Assembly (NCBI RefSeq): GCF_000186345.1
Contig: NC_014962.1
Coordinates: 3,004,450-3,068,449, forward strand
Reading direction: 5' to 3'
DNA length: 64,000 nt
Origin: Isosphaera pallida ATCC 43644
GTDB lineage: Bacteria > Planctomycetota > Planctomycetia > Isosphaerales > Isosphaeraceae
The notes under the pieces were generated by a model that was given only the letters and a program-made list of their open reading frames with translations, was not told the origin of the DNA and ran no database searches. Positions 9,493-17,693 of this stretch are shown one piece after another (the first letter of the stretch is position 1; each line of letters begins with the position of its first letter). Position numbers and translations under genes: made by a program.

Positions 9493-10476
9493 ATGAAGCG
9501 GGTGGTTTTCGAGCGATGCGGCGAACCGGCGGAGGTGTTGGAGACGCGCGAGGAGCCGACTCCCACGCCTGGTTCGGGACAGGTGTTGGTGCGGATGATC
9601 GCCTCGCCGGTCAATCCCTCGGATTTGCTTTATGTGCGGGGTCGTTACACTTTCACCCCACGCACGCCTTCAGGGGTAGGGTTCGAGGGGGTCGGCGTGG
9701 TCGAAACAGCCGGGGCCGGTCTGGGCAAGCTCTGGGTGGGGCGACGGGTTTGCGTCCTCAATCAAAACGGCGGCAATTGGGCTGACTACGTCGTGGTGGA
9801 CGCCAAGCGGGTCGTCCCGGTCGCGTCCGACTTGCCCGACGAGCAGGTGGCCTCGATGTTCGTCAACCCCGCGACCGTGCTGGCGATGGTGCGTCATGTC
9901 CTGAAGGTGCCTCAAGGCGGCTGGCTTCTGCAATCGGCCGCCGGGTCGGAACTGGGCAAAATGGTCATTCGGCTGGGCAAGCGCGATGGATTCAAAACCG
10001 TGAACGTGGTGCGGCGTCCCGAAGCCAAGGCGTCCCTCTCAGCGCTCGGAGCCGACGCAGTGATTTGTTCGGCCGAAGGACCGATCGACGAACAAGTGCG
10101 GGCGATCGTGTCTGAGGGGGTGAAGTTCGCCCTCGATCCGGTCGGCGGCGAAACCGGCACCCAGATGATTCGCGCCCTCGCCGAGGGGGGCAAGATTCTG
10201 TTTTATGGCACCCTCACCGGCGAGCCGGTTTGCTTCCACCCGCGGTTCCTGTTCGGCGGCGGGCGGCGTTTGGAAGGGTTTTATCTGGGCTGGTGGATCG
10301 AATCCCAGTCGATCTTCGCCAAGATCAGTCTGTTCCGCGAGATCACCAAACTGATTCGTGAAGGAATTCTCACCACCGACGTTGGCCCCTCGTTCCCGCT
10401 CGATCGGGTCCGTGAGGCGGTCCAAGCCGCCGAGCAGCCCGGACGCGCTGGCAAAGTGTTCATCCGCCCCGCCTGA
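9493..10476 (+). CDS. MDR-family oxidoreductase (zinc-independent alcohol dehydrogenase / enoyl reductase-like)
   Basis: A 327-residue medium-chain dehydrogenase/reductase. The N-terminal GroES-like domain contains SPVNPSDLLYVRGRY and GFEGVGVV; the Rossmann domain follows with LLQSAAGSELGKMVIRLGK and later FALDPVGGETG. The usual structural and catalytic zinc cysteines are absent, so a zinc-independent NADPH enzyme of the quinone reductase or trans-2-enoyl reductase (ETR/MECR) type is likely. The ATG at 9493 directly precedes the conserved first strand (MKRVVFERCGEP). It is divergent from the sulfurtransferase gene, with a 295-bp spacer that holds no evident gene. Substrate is not known. Confidence 0.8.
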   Translation: MKRVVFERCGEPAEVLETREEPTPTPGSGQVLVRMIASPVNPSDLLYVRGRYTFTPRTPSGVGFEGVGVVETAGAGLGKLWVGRRVCVLNQNGGNWADYVVVDAKRVVPVASDLPDEQVASMFVNPATVLAMVRHVLKVPQGGWLLQSAAGSELGKMVIRLGKRDGFKTVNVVRRPEAKASLSALGADAVICSAEGPIDEQVRAIVSEGVKFALDPVGGETGTQMIRALAEGGKILFYGTLTGEPVCFHPRFLFGGGRRLEGFYLGWWIESQSIFAKISLFREITKLIREGILTTDVGPSFPLDRVREAVQAAEQPGRAGKVFIRPA

Positions 10477-10511
10477 CCGCGCTGGGAGCAAATTGGAGAC
10501 GGATTAGAAGA

Positions 10512-10530
10512 CCAACCCGTCGAGGGTTGG
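10512..10530 (+). terminator. Hairpin after the MDR gene
   Basis: Perfect 7-bp stem CCAACCC/GGGTTGG with a five-base loop, 35 bp after the stop at 10476. There is no T-tract, so it may be a weak terminator or an RNA 3'-end stabiliser. Confidence 0.35.
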
Positions 10531-10546
10531 CGATGATGACGCGGAG

Positions 10547-10665
10547 GTGGAGTCAATTGAAAAGTGGAGTCAATTGGAAATGAACGCAACCGAAGAGCGT
10601 GGAACCTAGCCCGTGCGGTCCATGATTCGGAGCCTCGCTTCGGATTCGGATCATGGTGACTCCAC
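10547..10665. promoter_or_regulatory. Three copies of GTGGAGTCA upstream of the DNA methyltransferase gene
   Basis: The 13-mer GTGGAGTCAATTG occurs at 10547-10559 and again at 10564-10576 (17-bp period), and its first nine bases recur in inverted orientation at 10657-10665. All copies lie in the 222-bp spacer before the methyltransferase gene. The pattern suits an operator or autoregulatory site; this is inference, and no regulator gene is adjacent. Confidence 0.3.
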
Positions 10666-10698
10666 CTCTGGCTCCTTCGCGTCGCCCCGGACTTCATC

Positions 10699-11682
10699 GT
10701 GTCCACGTTCGCCTTCCCCTCAATGCCAATCAAAGCCAAGCCCAACCCCGATTGGTCGTCGCTCGACCCGGTTCAAGTGAAGCGAGGATGTCTGGGCGAC
10801 ACCCGTCCATCCGACCCCTCCACGCCGTTGCGGATTTTTTATGAACATCCCCGTGGCCATCTTGTCACTGGGGATGCCATCGCTTGGCTCAATCAACTCG
10901 ACGCCGCCTCGGTGGATTTGATCGTGGCCGATCCTCCCTACAACCTCCAAAAGGCCAAATGGGACCGCTTCGCCACTGAGGAAGCCTATCTGACCTGGTC
11001 TTTAGAATGGATCGCGGCCGCGCGACGGGTCCTCAAGGAGACCGGCTCGCTTTATGTATGCGGCTTCTCCGAAACGTTGGCCGACCTCAAAAGGCCGGCG
11101 CTTCGGTGGTTCGCCGATTGTCGCTGGCTGGTTTGGCATTACCGCAACAAGGCCAACCTGGGCCGTGACTGGGGACGTTCCCACGAGAGCATTCTGCACC
11201 TGAGGGTGACCCCAGCGTTTCGTCTTCGGTTGGACGCGGTTCGGGTGCCTTATGGTGGTCACACGGTCAAATACCCGGCACGGACCCAGGCTCGAACCAG
11301 TTGTTTCGGGGATGGACGCTCTCGCGCCCCCTGGGTACCCCATCCCGCAGGAGCCAAGCCGCGCGACGTATTGGAGTATCCCACCACCTGCAACGGCATG
11401 GGGGAACGCACTCCGCACCCCTCCCAGAAGCCGGAAGGGCTGATCCGTCACCTGATTCTCGCCGCGAGCGACGAACACGATCTGGTGATCGATCCCTTCT
11501 CGGGTTCAGGCACTACCGTGGTGGCCGCCCAGCAACTCAACCGCCGTTGGATCGGCTGCGACCGCGAACCCTCCTACCACGCCTGGGCGGTTCGACGCCT
11601 GGAAACCCTCCCCAATCGCTCCATCGCCGACTGGCTCGACCACGACCGCCGCGCCGCCTCCCACCGCGACGGCATCCGCTAA
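10699..11682 (+). CDS. Site-specific DNA methyltransferase, beta class (N6-adenine or N4-cytosine)
   Basis: A 327-residue DNA amino-methyltransferase. The catalytic motif IV IVADPPYNL is at about residue 75-83 and the AdoMet-binding motif I DPFSGSGTT at about 265-273, so the order catalytic motif, target-recognition region, AdoMet motif places it in the beta class. TPHPSQKPEGLIRHLI just before motif I is also typical. DPPY fits N6-adenine but does not exclude N4-cytosine, and the recognition site cannot be deduced. No restriction endonuclease gene is adjacent, so it looks solitary (regulatory, or a leftover of a restriction-modification system). Start is GTG 10699 or ATG 10723. Repeats just upstream may regulate it. 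Confidence 0.85.
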   Translation: MSTFAFPSMPIKAKPNPDWSSLDPVQVKRGCLGDTRPSDPSTPLRIFYEHPRGHLVTGDAIAWLNQLDAASVDLIVADPPYNLQKAKWDRFATEEAYLTWSLEWIAAARRVLKETGSLYVCGFSETLADLKRPALRWFADCRWLVWHYRNKANLGRDWGRSHESILHLRVTPAFRLRLDAVRVPYGGHTVKYPARTQARTSCFGDGRSRAPWVPHPAGAKPRDVLEYPTTCNGMGERTPHPSQKPEGLIRHLILAASDEHDLVIDPFSGSGTTVVAAQQLNRRWIGCDREPSYHAWAVRRLETLPNRSIADWLDHDRRAASHRDGIR

Positions 11683-11748
11683 ACCCGCTCTAGGAATTCA
11701 AGCCGTGTGGAACCAATAGGTTCAAGAAATCTCATGACTTGACTTCGT

Positions 11749-12426
11749 TTACCCAATCTTGGTCTTACGGAGCCGATGGCCAAGAAACCTGGGCGCACCC
11801 GCCACGGTTTCAATCACCTCCTCTCGTTCCAAAGTCAGACCACAAGAGTCGTAAATCAAGCGCAGACGTTTAGCGCTTTGACAGAGGGTGTCTCCAAGAA
11901 AGCCGGGAAGCCGTCGTCCTGACCAGTCGTAGACAACAGAATTGACGAGCATCCGCAAGCCATAAAACCGCTTTTTGAAGTGAGCACCGTGCAAAAGGTA
12001 GTCCCAACCGAATCCCCAGCCGTGATAGGTGGCGTGCACCAGGCCGCCGGGTTTGAGAATCCGGCTCCATTCTCGAATAGCGCGACGGGAATCGGTATAG
12101 GGAATCACCACGCTGCACACCACCGCGTCGAGGCTTGCGGAGGCAAGCGGTATAGCTTCGGCTCGCCCTCGGATGACGAAAAGTCCCCGCTGGTGGCAGA
12201 CACGGGTCAACTCCGGATCGATTTCGAGACCGAAAACCTTGTCGAATCCCCCCTGACGCTTCAAGACCTCGAGGAGCTCGCCATCGCCGCAACCAACGTC
12301 CAGCAAAGCTTCGCCACGGCCCAAACCCTCCCGCAGGAACCGTCGGCAGCGTTGGGAGGTTTCCGGTTTGTGGTGAGGTGGTTCGGCTTCAATAGGGGAT
12401 GCGATGGAATCGGAATCGAACACCAC
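11749..12426 (-). CDS. Class I SAM-dependent methyltransferase
   Basis: A 225-residue small-molecule-type methyltransferase: motif I LLDVGCGDGELLEVL at about residue 40, an acidic residue ending strand 2 (VFGLEIDPEL), AEAIPLASASLDAVVCS as motifs II/III, and ILKPGGLVHATYHGWGFG after it. The C-terminal part is not diagnostic. This is the UbiE/Methyltransf_11 pattern; the substrate is unknown. The start is one of two adjacent GTG codons at 12426/12423. It is convergent with the DNA methyltransferase across a 66-bp gap without an obvious terminator. Confidence 0.8.
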   Translation of the reverse strand: MVFDSDSIASPIEAEPPHHKPETSQRCRRFLREGLGRGEALLDVGCGDGELLEVLKRQGGFDKVFGLEIDPELTRVCHQRGLFVIRGRAEAIPLASASLDAVVCSVVIPYTDSRRAIREWSRILKPGGLVHATYHGWGFGWDYLLHGAHFKKRFYGLRMLVNSVVYDWSGRRLPGFLGDTLCQSAKRLRLIYDSCGLTLEREEVIETVAGAPRFLGHRLRKTKIG

Positions 12427-12630
12427 GACGCGCTCCGTCGGAATGTCCCGATCCGCTTTGGACTTGCCCTGCCCAAGTCCAGCGGGATGCGGATGAAATC
12501 GTGGGGGGAATCAGTGGTCGCGTTGAACGACGCAGAAGACAACCCCGGATGAGGGCAGGATAACCGGCCTCTCTGAAGTTTTCATCGGCAATCCGCGCGG
12601 GAACGCTCTCGAACCGGATAATCATGCGAG

Positions 12631-12671
12631 GCGATTCCCCCAGAGCCACTGTGTTGGCTAGAGGGAATCGC
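12631..12671 (-). terminator. Nested stem-loop downstream of the DUF1559 gene
   Basis: Outer stem GCGATTCCC/GGGAATCGC (9 bp, 12631-12639 with 12663-12671) and inner stem AGCCA/TGGCT. It lies about 50 bp after the stop of the minus-strand DUF1559 gene. No T-tract follows, so it may be a Rho-assisted or processing hairpin. Confidence 0.4.
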
Positions 12672-12722
12672 TTCAGGAGCGTGGATGACGTGAGGCGTCT
12701 TCAAGGCGATTCGGCAAAGAAA

Positions 12723-13772
12723 TCACAAGGCGTCGGCGGAGATCACCTCGCCGCCGTTGCGGGTAGCCAAGGCGCGCCAGGTGAACGGGTTGATGGTGTC
12801 CTTGACGAACCGCACCGAGCCGTCGCCCAGCAAAACATTGAGCCCGCCGGGGTGGAGACTGCGGGCAGCCAGATAGCCCTGACCATGAATGAAGATGTCC
12901 GGGGTACGGCTGTTAGGCAGATGGTAGGCCAAAAACAGGCCTTGAGCAGCCGTACCGATAAACCAGGAATTGCCGCGATCCCCCCGCCAGGACGTGGCGA
13001 TGGCGGCCAGTTGATCCAAGTCGGGGTTGATGAGTGGCGGGATGTAACCCTGGCCTCCGGCGACGGAGCGAATGTCTCCTCGACTAGCCGAGCGGCGAAA
13101 CTCAGGATGACGCCCGGCGTTGGGACCGTCCGAACCCGCGCCCCGGATCATCTCGGCCGCCAGGATGGTGTTGCTGGTTCCGTCCACGATGTCGGCGATC
13201 CGGACCGCGGATTGATTCCAGACCACACCGTCAGTGGGCCAACGCACATCGGCGTTGAGACCTTGACCCGTTCCTCCGTTAACCGCGTAGTTGGTCCCCG
13301 CGGACGGGAAGGTGTAATATCCCGGCACGGTCAACCCCGGCTGACCGTCGCTGGGACAAAGGTAGCTCGACACCACCGTCGTTATCGCCGTCCGATGCGC
13401 TGGACTCACGGGAAAACCCACGCCAGGGACGAAAGAGAGGACCTGGACCTGAAAATTGATCGCGTTGTTGAGTTGAGCCTGCTCCATAAACGGCAGCAGC
13501 CGCGCTTGGGCCGAGAACCCGTTGAACGTGACAATGTCAACCAACCCCCCCCCGAAGCCGGGAAACACGCCGTTGACGCTCTCGTAATTGTGCATCGCCA
13601 ACCCAATCTGTTTGAGGTTGTTGGTGCATTGAATGCGCCGAGCCGCCTCGCGGGCTGACTGCACCGCTGGCAGCAACAGCGCGATCAGCACCGCGATGAT
13701 TGCAATGACGACCAGCAACTCAATTAGCGTGAACCCGACGCGGGGACGACGAACCCGCCATGAACCCATCAT
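12723..13772 (-). CDS. DUF1559 prepilin-like exported protein
   Basis: A 349-residue protein with a type II/IV pseudopilin N-terminus: [14 protein letters not shown] follows a short basic leader, so a prepilin peptidase should cleave before Phe. [20 protein letters not shown] and [10 protein letters not shown] come next, and the C-terminus has [20 protein letters not shown], all diagnostic of the DUF1559 family that is greatly expanded in planctomycetes. The function is unknown, presumably cell-envelope or surface structures. The start at 13772 is supported by AGGAGA (complement of 13782-13787) nine bases upstream. A second family member lies at 58440. Confidence 0.93.
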   Translation of the reverse strand: MMGSWRVRRPRVGFTLIELLVVIAIIAVLIALLLPAVQSAREAARRIQCTNNLKQIGLAMHNYESVNGVFPGFGGGLVDIVTFNGFSAQARLLPFMEQAQLNNAINFQVQVLSFVPGVGFPVSPAHRTAITTVVSSYLCPSDGQPGLTVPGYYTFPSAGTNYAVNGGTGQGLNADVRWPTDGVVWNQSAVRIADIVDGTSNTILAAEMIRGAGSDGPNAGRHPEFRRSASRGDIRSVAGGQGYIPPLINPDLDQLAAIATSWRGDRGNSWFIGTAAQGLFLAYHLPNSRTPDIFIHGQGYLAARSLHPGGLNVLLGDGSVRFVKDTINPFTWRALATRNGGEVISADAL

Positions 13773-13991
13773 GGTGCGACTTCTCCTGAAGCTCAATACC
13801 GATGGAAAACGGAATGATCAGGTTCTCTGGCGATCCTTCGCCGACAAGCAACCCGCTAAGCTCGTCATCACCACGCCCCGTGAGTGGGATCTCCTCCCAA
13901 ACCCGTGTCTCCCCTCCTGAAGCGGACGACGAGGACAAGTCGTCGTGAGGCGCGGTAATGAGAACCCATTATTATCAAGTACCAAAGAGAG

Positions 13992-15155
13992 TCAAGAGTC
14001 GAGACTCGGAAGCGAGTTGAAAAGGTCGTCGAGGGGTTGGAGAGCGCGGTCGATCGAGGCTGGGTTGTCGTTGGGTTCACAGGGGACCAGGAACGAGCAG
14101 AAGGGGTCGCCGGTTTGGAAACGGGTACCGGGTAGGGGTAGGTCGGCGAAGGTGGGTGGAGCGGGGTCGAGGCAGACGGCACGTTCGAGAGCGTCACGCC
14201 ACCAGAGCGGCGGGGGGTCGGGCAACTGAAGGGGTCGGGGGGCGTAGGCGACCCATTTGAGCGCGGGGGTCTGCCGCGACGCGCCACGTTCAAACAGTTC
14301 GGCGGAGGCGGGGGGACGGGGATTGACCTCGACGACCTGGAATCGTCCTTTAGAATCGAGGACACCATCGACCCCGAAGAGTCCGGCGAGTCCGAAGGTT
14401 TCGGTCAGTCGTTGCCCCAACCCCTCCAGTTCAGGATGGAGGGTGGGAAGGGGAGGATACCAGGGAGCCAGATTGCCTCGATGGAGGAATGGGCGGCCGG
14501 GCAAGCCGTGGAACTGGCGCGTGATTCCAACAAGCTGACAGTCGTGGGATGAACCGACGCGATAGACCGCCGACACGGCGACGCCTACAATGCGTTGCTG
14601 CCAAAGCCAATCCGAAGGATTGCCGAGCCTCCGCCCCCGCCAGGGTTCAACGCGCCGTCCGCCCGCCGAGGCTCGGGGCTTGAGTAACCAAGAGCCGTCG
14701 CACGGTACCCCGGCGTGATCCAACCGGGTCTCGGGAGCGGCGAAGTGGTGGCGGATCAGAAAGGGTCCCAGCTTGCGCCAGTCGCGGACCGCGCGGGTCG
14801 CCTCGGGTGAACAACCCAGGGCTGGTCCCGTCACGCAAGCTTTGATCTGTTCGAGAACGTCGGGATGATTCTCCAATCCCCCCACCGCCAACCAAGCGGC
14901 GTCGGAGGGCACCCAACCGCGCGCCAGGTTGGGCAGATGGCAGGGATACCGCCGAGAAGCGATCCGCCGGGATCGTCCCCGGGTGAGGACCCGCGTGTCG
15001 GCGTCGGCGAAAAGGTCGATGGTCCAGGGCGTCCAGCCTGCCCTCCTCAAGCCAAAAGCCGCCGCCCGCGCTGAGGCCCCCACAATCAAGACCGGATGAC
15101 CCCGCTCCGGAGGCTCCGGCCACAAAGTCGTTGTCTCCACCCCAGCCCACCCCAC
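13992..15155 (-). CDS. ATP-grasp domain protein
   Basis: A 387-residue protein. The N-terminal ~110 residues form a nucleotide-fold-like region starting VLIVGASARAAAFGLRRAGW; the middle contains WLLKPRASAGGRRVEPW, an ATP-binding lysine region; the C-terminal GLFGVDGVLDSKGRFQVVEVNPRP carries the acidic and Asn metal ligands of ATP-grasp ligases. Planctomycetes with tetrahydromethanopterin-type C1 genes often encode ATP-grasp proteins of this general size, but I cannot tie this one to that pathway from sequence alone. It lies 274 bp downstream of the GT2 gene and may be in a separate unit. The substrate is unknown. Confidence 0.7.
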   Translation of the reverse strand: MGWAGVETTTLWPEPPERGHPVLIVGASARAAAFGLRRAGWTPWTIDLFADADTRVLTRGRSRRIASRRYPCHLPNLARGWVPSDAAWLAVGGLENHPDVLEQIKACVTGPALGCSPEATRAVRDWRKLGPFLIRHHFAAPETRLDHAGVPCDGSWLLKPRASAGGRRVEPWRGRRLGNPSDWLWQQRIVGVAVSAVYRVGSSHDCQLVGITRQFHGLPGRPFLHRGNLAPWYPPLPTLHPELEGLGQRLTETFGLAGLFGVDGVLDSKGRFQVVEVNPRPPASAELFERGASRQTPALKWVAYAPRPLQLPDPPPLWWRDALERAVCLDPAPPTFADLPLPGTRFQTGDPFCSFLVPCEPNDNPASIDRALQPLDDLFNSLPSLDS

Positions 15156-15429
15156 ACCAATCAGCTCCAGAAGAAATCAAAAGTAACGTTGATACAAATT
15201 CAATGCCACTTCAGTGAAGAAAAGCGCGATCTCTCGTCTCTAAACCGAGTCAACAACCTACAACGACGGGTGCGGCGAAGCGGAAAGCGAAGGTTCGCGG
15301 TTTCTCAAAAGCGGCACAAGATCTGACTTCGATGAGAATAACAAGAGATGGTGAAACGCGGCCAAGAGGACCTTGGAGAATCACGCGCCTCCCCGCCGCA
15401 CCATACCAAAACCACAATTCAATTCCAAT

Positions 15430-16770
15430 TTAGGACGAGGAGGTGTCGTTCAACTCCAGGCTGGCGGCGAAGGGGCCAAGGTCGCAACGGGAGACCGAGG
15501 CGGGGGGGCGCAGCGGTTCGGCCTTCATGGGAATCAGGCTCAACCGTCTGGGTTCGCGGGTCGAGGCCGCGTAAGTGGTGCCCCGCCAGGTGACTTTGCC
15601 CGTCCAACACATCCACAGCGAGCGGAACAGCACCACATCCATGATCAGACCGGCCAGCGCGTAGCCCAGCGAGAATTGGGGGTGGCGGGTCGAGTAGCGG
15701 TAGAGGCGATGGAGCAGCGACACGCTCAGAACCGCGTGCGCCAGCGCCAGGGCGAGCAACGCCTGGGCGAATTGGGTCTGATTGACCGTCGTGGCGGTGG
15801 AAAGCAAAAACAGCGAAGCGGGTAGCGCCAGCTGTCCGGTTTTGGTGAAGATCAGCGGTTCGATCATGAGCCAGGCCAACGGCCAGGGGTCGCGGCCGCG
15901 GGCGTCGTACAGGATGCGGCTCCATCCCCGCACGATTTGACCAAGCGAGGTGTACATCCGAGTGGAGCTGAGTCGGGGCGCGACACTGACCCGGATGGCG
16001 AACCCCGCCTCCTTGACACGTCGCGCCAGATAAATGTCTTCGACGAACCGGTGGCGGACCACCTCGTGCCCGCCGACGGCATGATAGGCGTCCCGCCGGA
16101 CTAGGATGAACTGACCGTTAGCAAAGGCGCGGCGGGAATGGCGGGAATTGACGAGAACCAGCGGAAAGGCCCGCATCAGAACCACTCCGGCCAGGGGCTG
16201 GATCAGATTCTCCCAGAAGGTTTCCCCTCTCAAGGTGGGCAACACGCTGGCGAGGGCCGCGTCGTGACGGATCGCGTGGGCCAAGACAATCGAAAGGCAG
16301 CGCGGGATGTGGCGGGTGTCGGCGTCCAAGAACCAGAGCCAGTCGCCCTTGGCGTGTTGGGAAGCAACATGAAGCGCGTGGGTTTTGCCGGTCCAGCCTT
16401 CAGGGAGGTGGTCAATGGGCAAAACCCGCACTCGTGGGTCACGGGCGGCGATGTTCTCGGCGATGGCGCGGGTGCGATCGCGGCTGCGATCGTCCACCAC
16501 GATCACCTCCAGGCGGGGATAATCCTGGGCAAGGACGCTGTTGAGACAGTCGGCCAGGGTGGACTCCTCGTCCTTGGCGGGAATGATCGCCGTGACCAGA
16601 GGCCAATCCTGTTGAGGACGATCCGACTTGAAGCCCTCGGCACGTTCGTCCAGCTGGTCGAGACGGCGGCTGAGGATCGTCAAGCCAAGATGGCGCGCTG
16701 CCCACCAGCTCACAATCGCGCCAAGTCCGCCAAGGATGATCGTCTGCGTCAAACTCATGGTCGTGGTCAT
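15430..16770 (-). CDS. Family 2 glycosyltransferase, membrane-bound (HpnB-like)
   Basis: A 446-residue inverting glycosyltransferase. One N-terminal membrane segment precedes the GT-A domain: VTAIIPAKDEESTLADCL, VIVVDDRSRDRT, LPEGWTGKTHAL, WLWFLDADT (the DxD metal site), GQFILVRRDAYHAVGGH and RFVEDIYLARRVKEAG. Three or four C-terminal hydrophobic segments follow. The GWTGKTHA and VEDI motifs match hopene-associated (HpnB) and carotenoid-type GT2 enzymes acting on lipid acceptors at the cytoplasmic membrane; no hopanoid genes are nearby, so the acceptor remains open. It lies 63 bp downstream of the unknown protein and LarC genes, and the three probably form an operon. Confidence 0.85.
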   Translation of the reverse strand: MTTTMSLTQTIILGGLGAIVSWWAARHLGLTILSRRLDQLDERAEGFKSDRPQQDWPLVTAIIPAKDEESTLADCLNSVLAQDYPRLEVIVVDDRSRDRTRAIAENIAARDPRVRVLPIDHLPEGWTGKTHALHVASQHAKGDWLWFLDADTRHIPRCLSIVLAHAIRHDAALASVLPTLRGETFWENLIQPLAGVVLMRAFPLVLVNSRHSRRAFANGQFILVRRDAYHAVGGHEVVRHRFVEDIYLARRVKEAGFAIRVSVAPRLSSTRMYTSLGQIVRGWSRILYDARGRDPWPLAWLMIEPLIFTKTGQLALPASLFLLSTATTVNQTQFAQALLALALAHAVLSVSLLHRLYRYSTRHPQFSLGYALAGLIMDVVLFRSLWMCWTGKVTWRGTTYAASTREPRRLSLIPMKAEPLRPPASVSRCDLGPFAASLELNDTSSS

Positions 16771-16833
16771 ACGACAGATCTCGATCGGTCGAAGGAAACG
16801 GGGACGAGCCGGTGGAGAACGACCATGAGTCCA

Positions 16834-17655
16834 TCAGTTGTCAAAGCGGAGTTGCGTGTCGCCGTCGGTTCCACCGTTCAAAGCGACGCGGGAGCTGGTT
16901 GCGGTCTCATCGAGATGCCAGGCATGTTCGATAAGGGTCACCGATTCTCGGATCAATTCCACTTGAGCTGGAGTGTAGCCGTATTCCCGGGCGATCTCAT
17001 GGGTCGGCACCCCCATCCTCAGCTGGCTGGCGATCCGCTCAAATCGGCGCGCGACCTCGCGTTGGGCCTGTCGCGCCCGCTCGTCGTCGGGAGCTGGCGA
17101 GAAGTCGGGCAAGCTGAGGAGAACCGGAGGCGGGGAGGAGTCCGTGGTCGCGTGCCCCTCATCGAAGCGGGCCGTGACTGAACCATCCCCCTGCTTGCCG
17201 CCGGGGGGAACTTGGTGCGGAGCGCGGTGATCCGGAGGATCAAATCCTAAGGTTGCGGAACCCGAGTCGTTCCGACGCCGCCTAAACCAGGTTCGCAGGT
17301 TCCACCAACGCCAACCGCGTCGCGGTTCATCCCGAGGCGGGGTTGGCTTCGAGAGGCGGGAATCATCTGGACAGCGACGGACGCGACGTTGCCTCGATCC
17401 CGTCCAGGCGGCGATCAGGCCAACGATGAGGCCACAAAGCGATGAAAAAAGGATGATCCCCAAAAACCGTGAGGGGCGCGACCAGGCATTCGGAGTTCCA
17501 GCCTCCACCTGAGCCCACACCGCACCGAAGGGGGGTGCGTCGCCGGCCACCCACGGAATCGTCACCATCGAGTTCCACTTCGAGACCCAATCTCCATCGC
17601 CTTCTGCAAAGGTCAGGAGGCGGAGGAATTCAATCAATTCGAATTCGATCATCAT
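16834..17655 (-). CDS. Unknown one-TM protein with C-terminal HTH-like segment
   Basis: A 273-residue protein I do not recognise. It has a hydrophobic segment at about residues 64-86 (FLGIILFSSLCGLIVGLIAA), a basic Arg/Trp-rich stretch after it, a Pro/Asp-rich linker, and a C-terminal helical region in which THEIAREYGYTPAQVELIR reads like a helix-turn-helix. Topology would put the HTH-like part in the cytoplasm, which could suit a membrane-tethered regulator; this is inference. It starts 38 bp after larC stops and ends 63 bp before the GT2 gene, so co-transcription is likely. Confidence 0.6.
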   Translation of the reverse strand: MMIEFELIEFLRLLTFAEGDGDWVSKWNSMVTIPWVAGDAPPFGAVWAQVEAGTPNAWSRPSRFLGIILFSSLCGLIVGLIAAWTGSRQRRVRRCPDDSRLSKPTPPRDEPRRGWRWWNLRTWFRRRRNDSGSATLGFDPPDHRAPHQVPPGGKQGDGSVTARFDEGHATTDSSPPPVLLSLPDFSPAPDDERARQAQREVARRFERIASQLRMGVPTHEIAREYGYTPAQVELIRESVTLIEHAWHLDETATSSRVALNGGTDGDTQLRFDN

Positions 17656-17693
17656 CCGACTCCTTCCTTGGAAAAAACGCTTAGGCCATCGGC

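Noticed and set aside
12624-13658. 344-codon plus-strand open frame
   Set aside because: Antisense shadow of the DUF1559 gene, which has unmistakable pseudopilin features.
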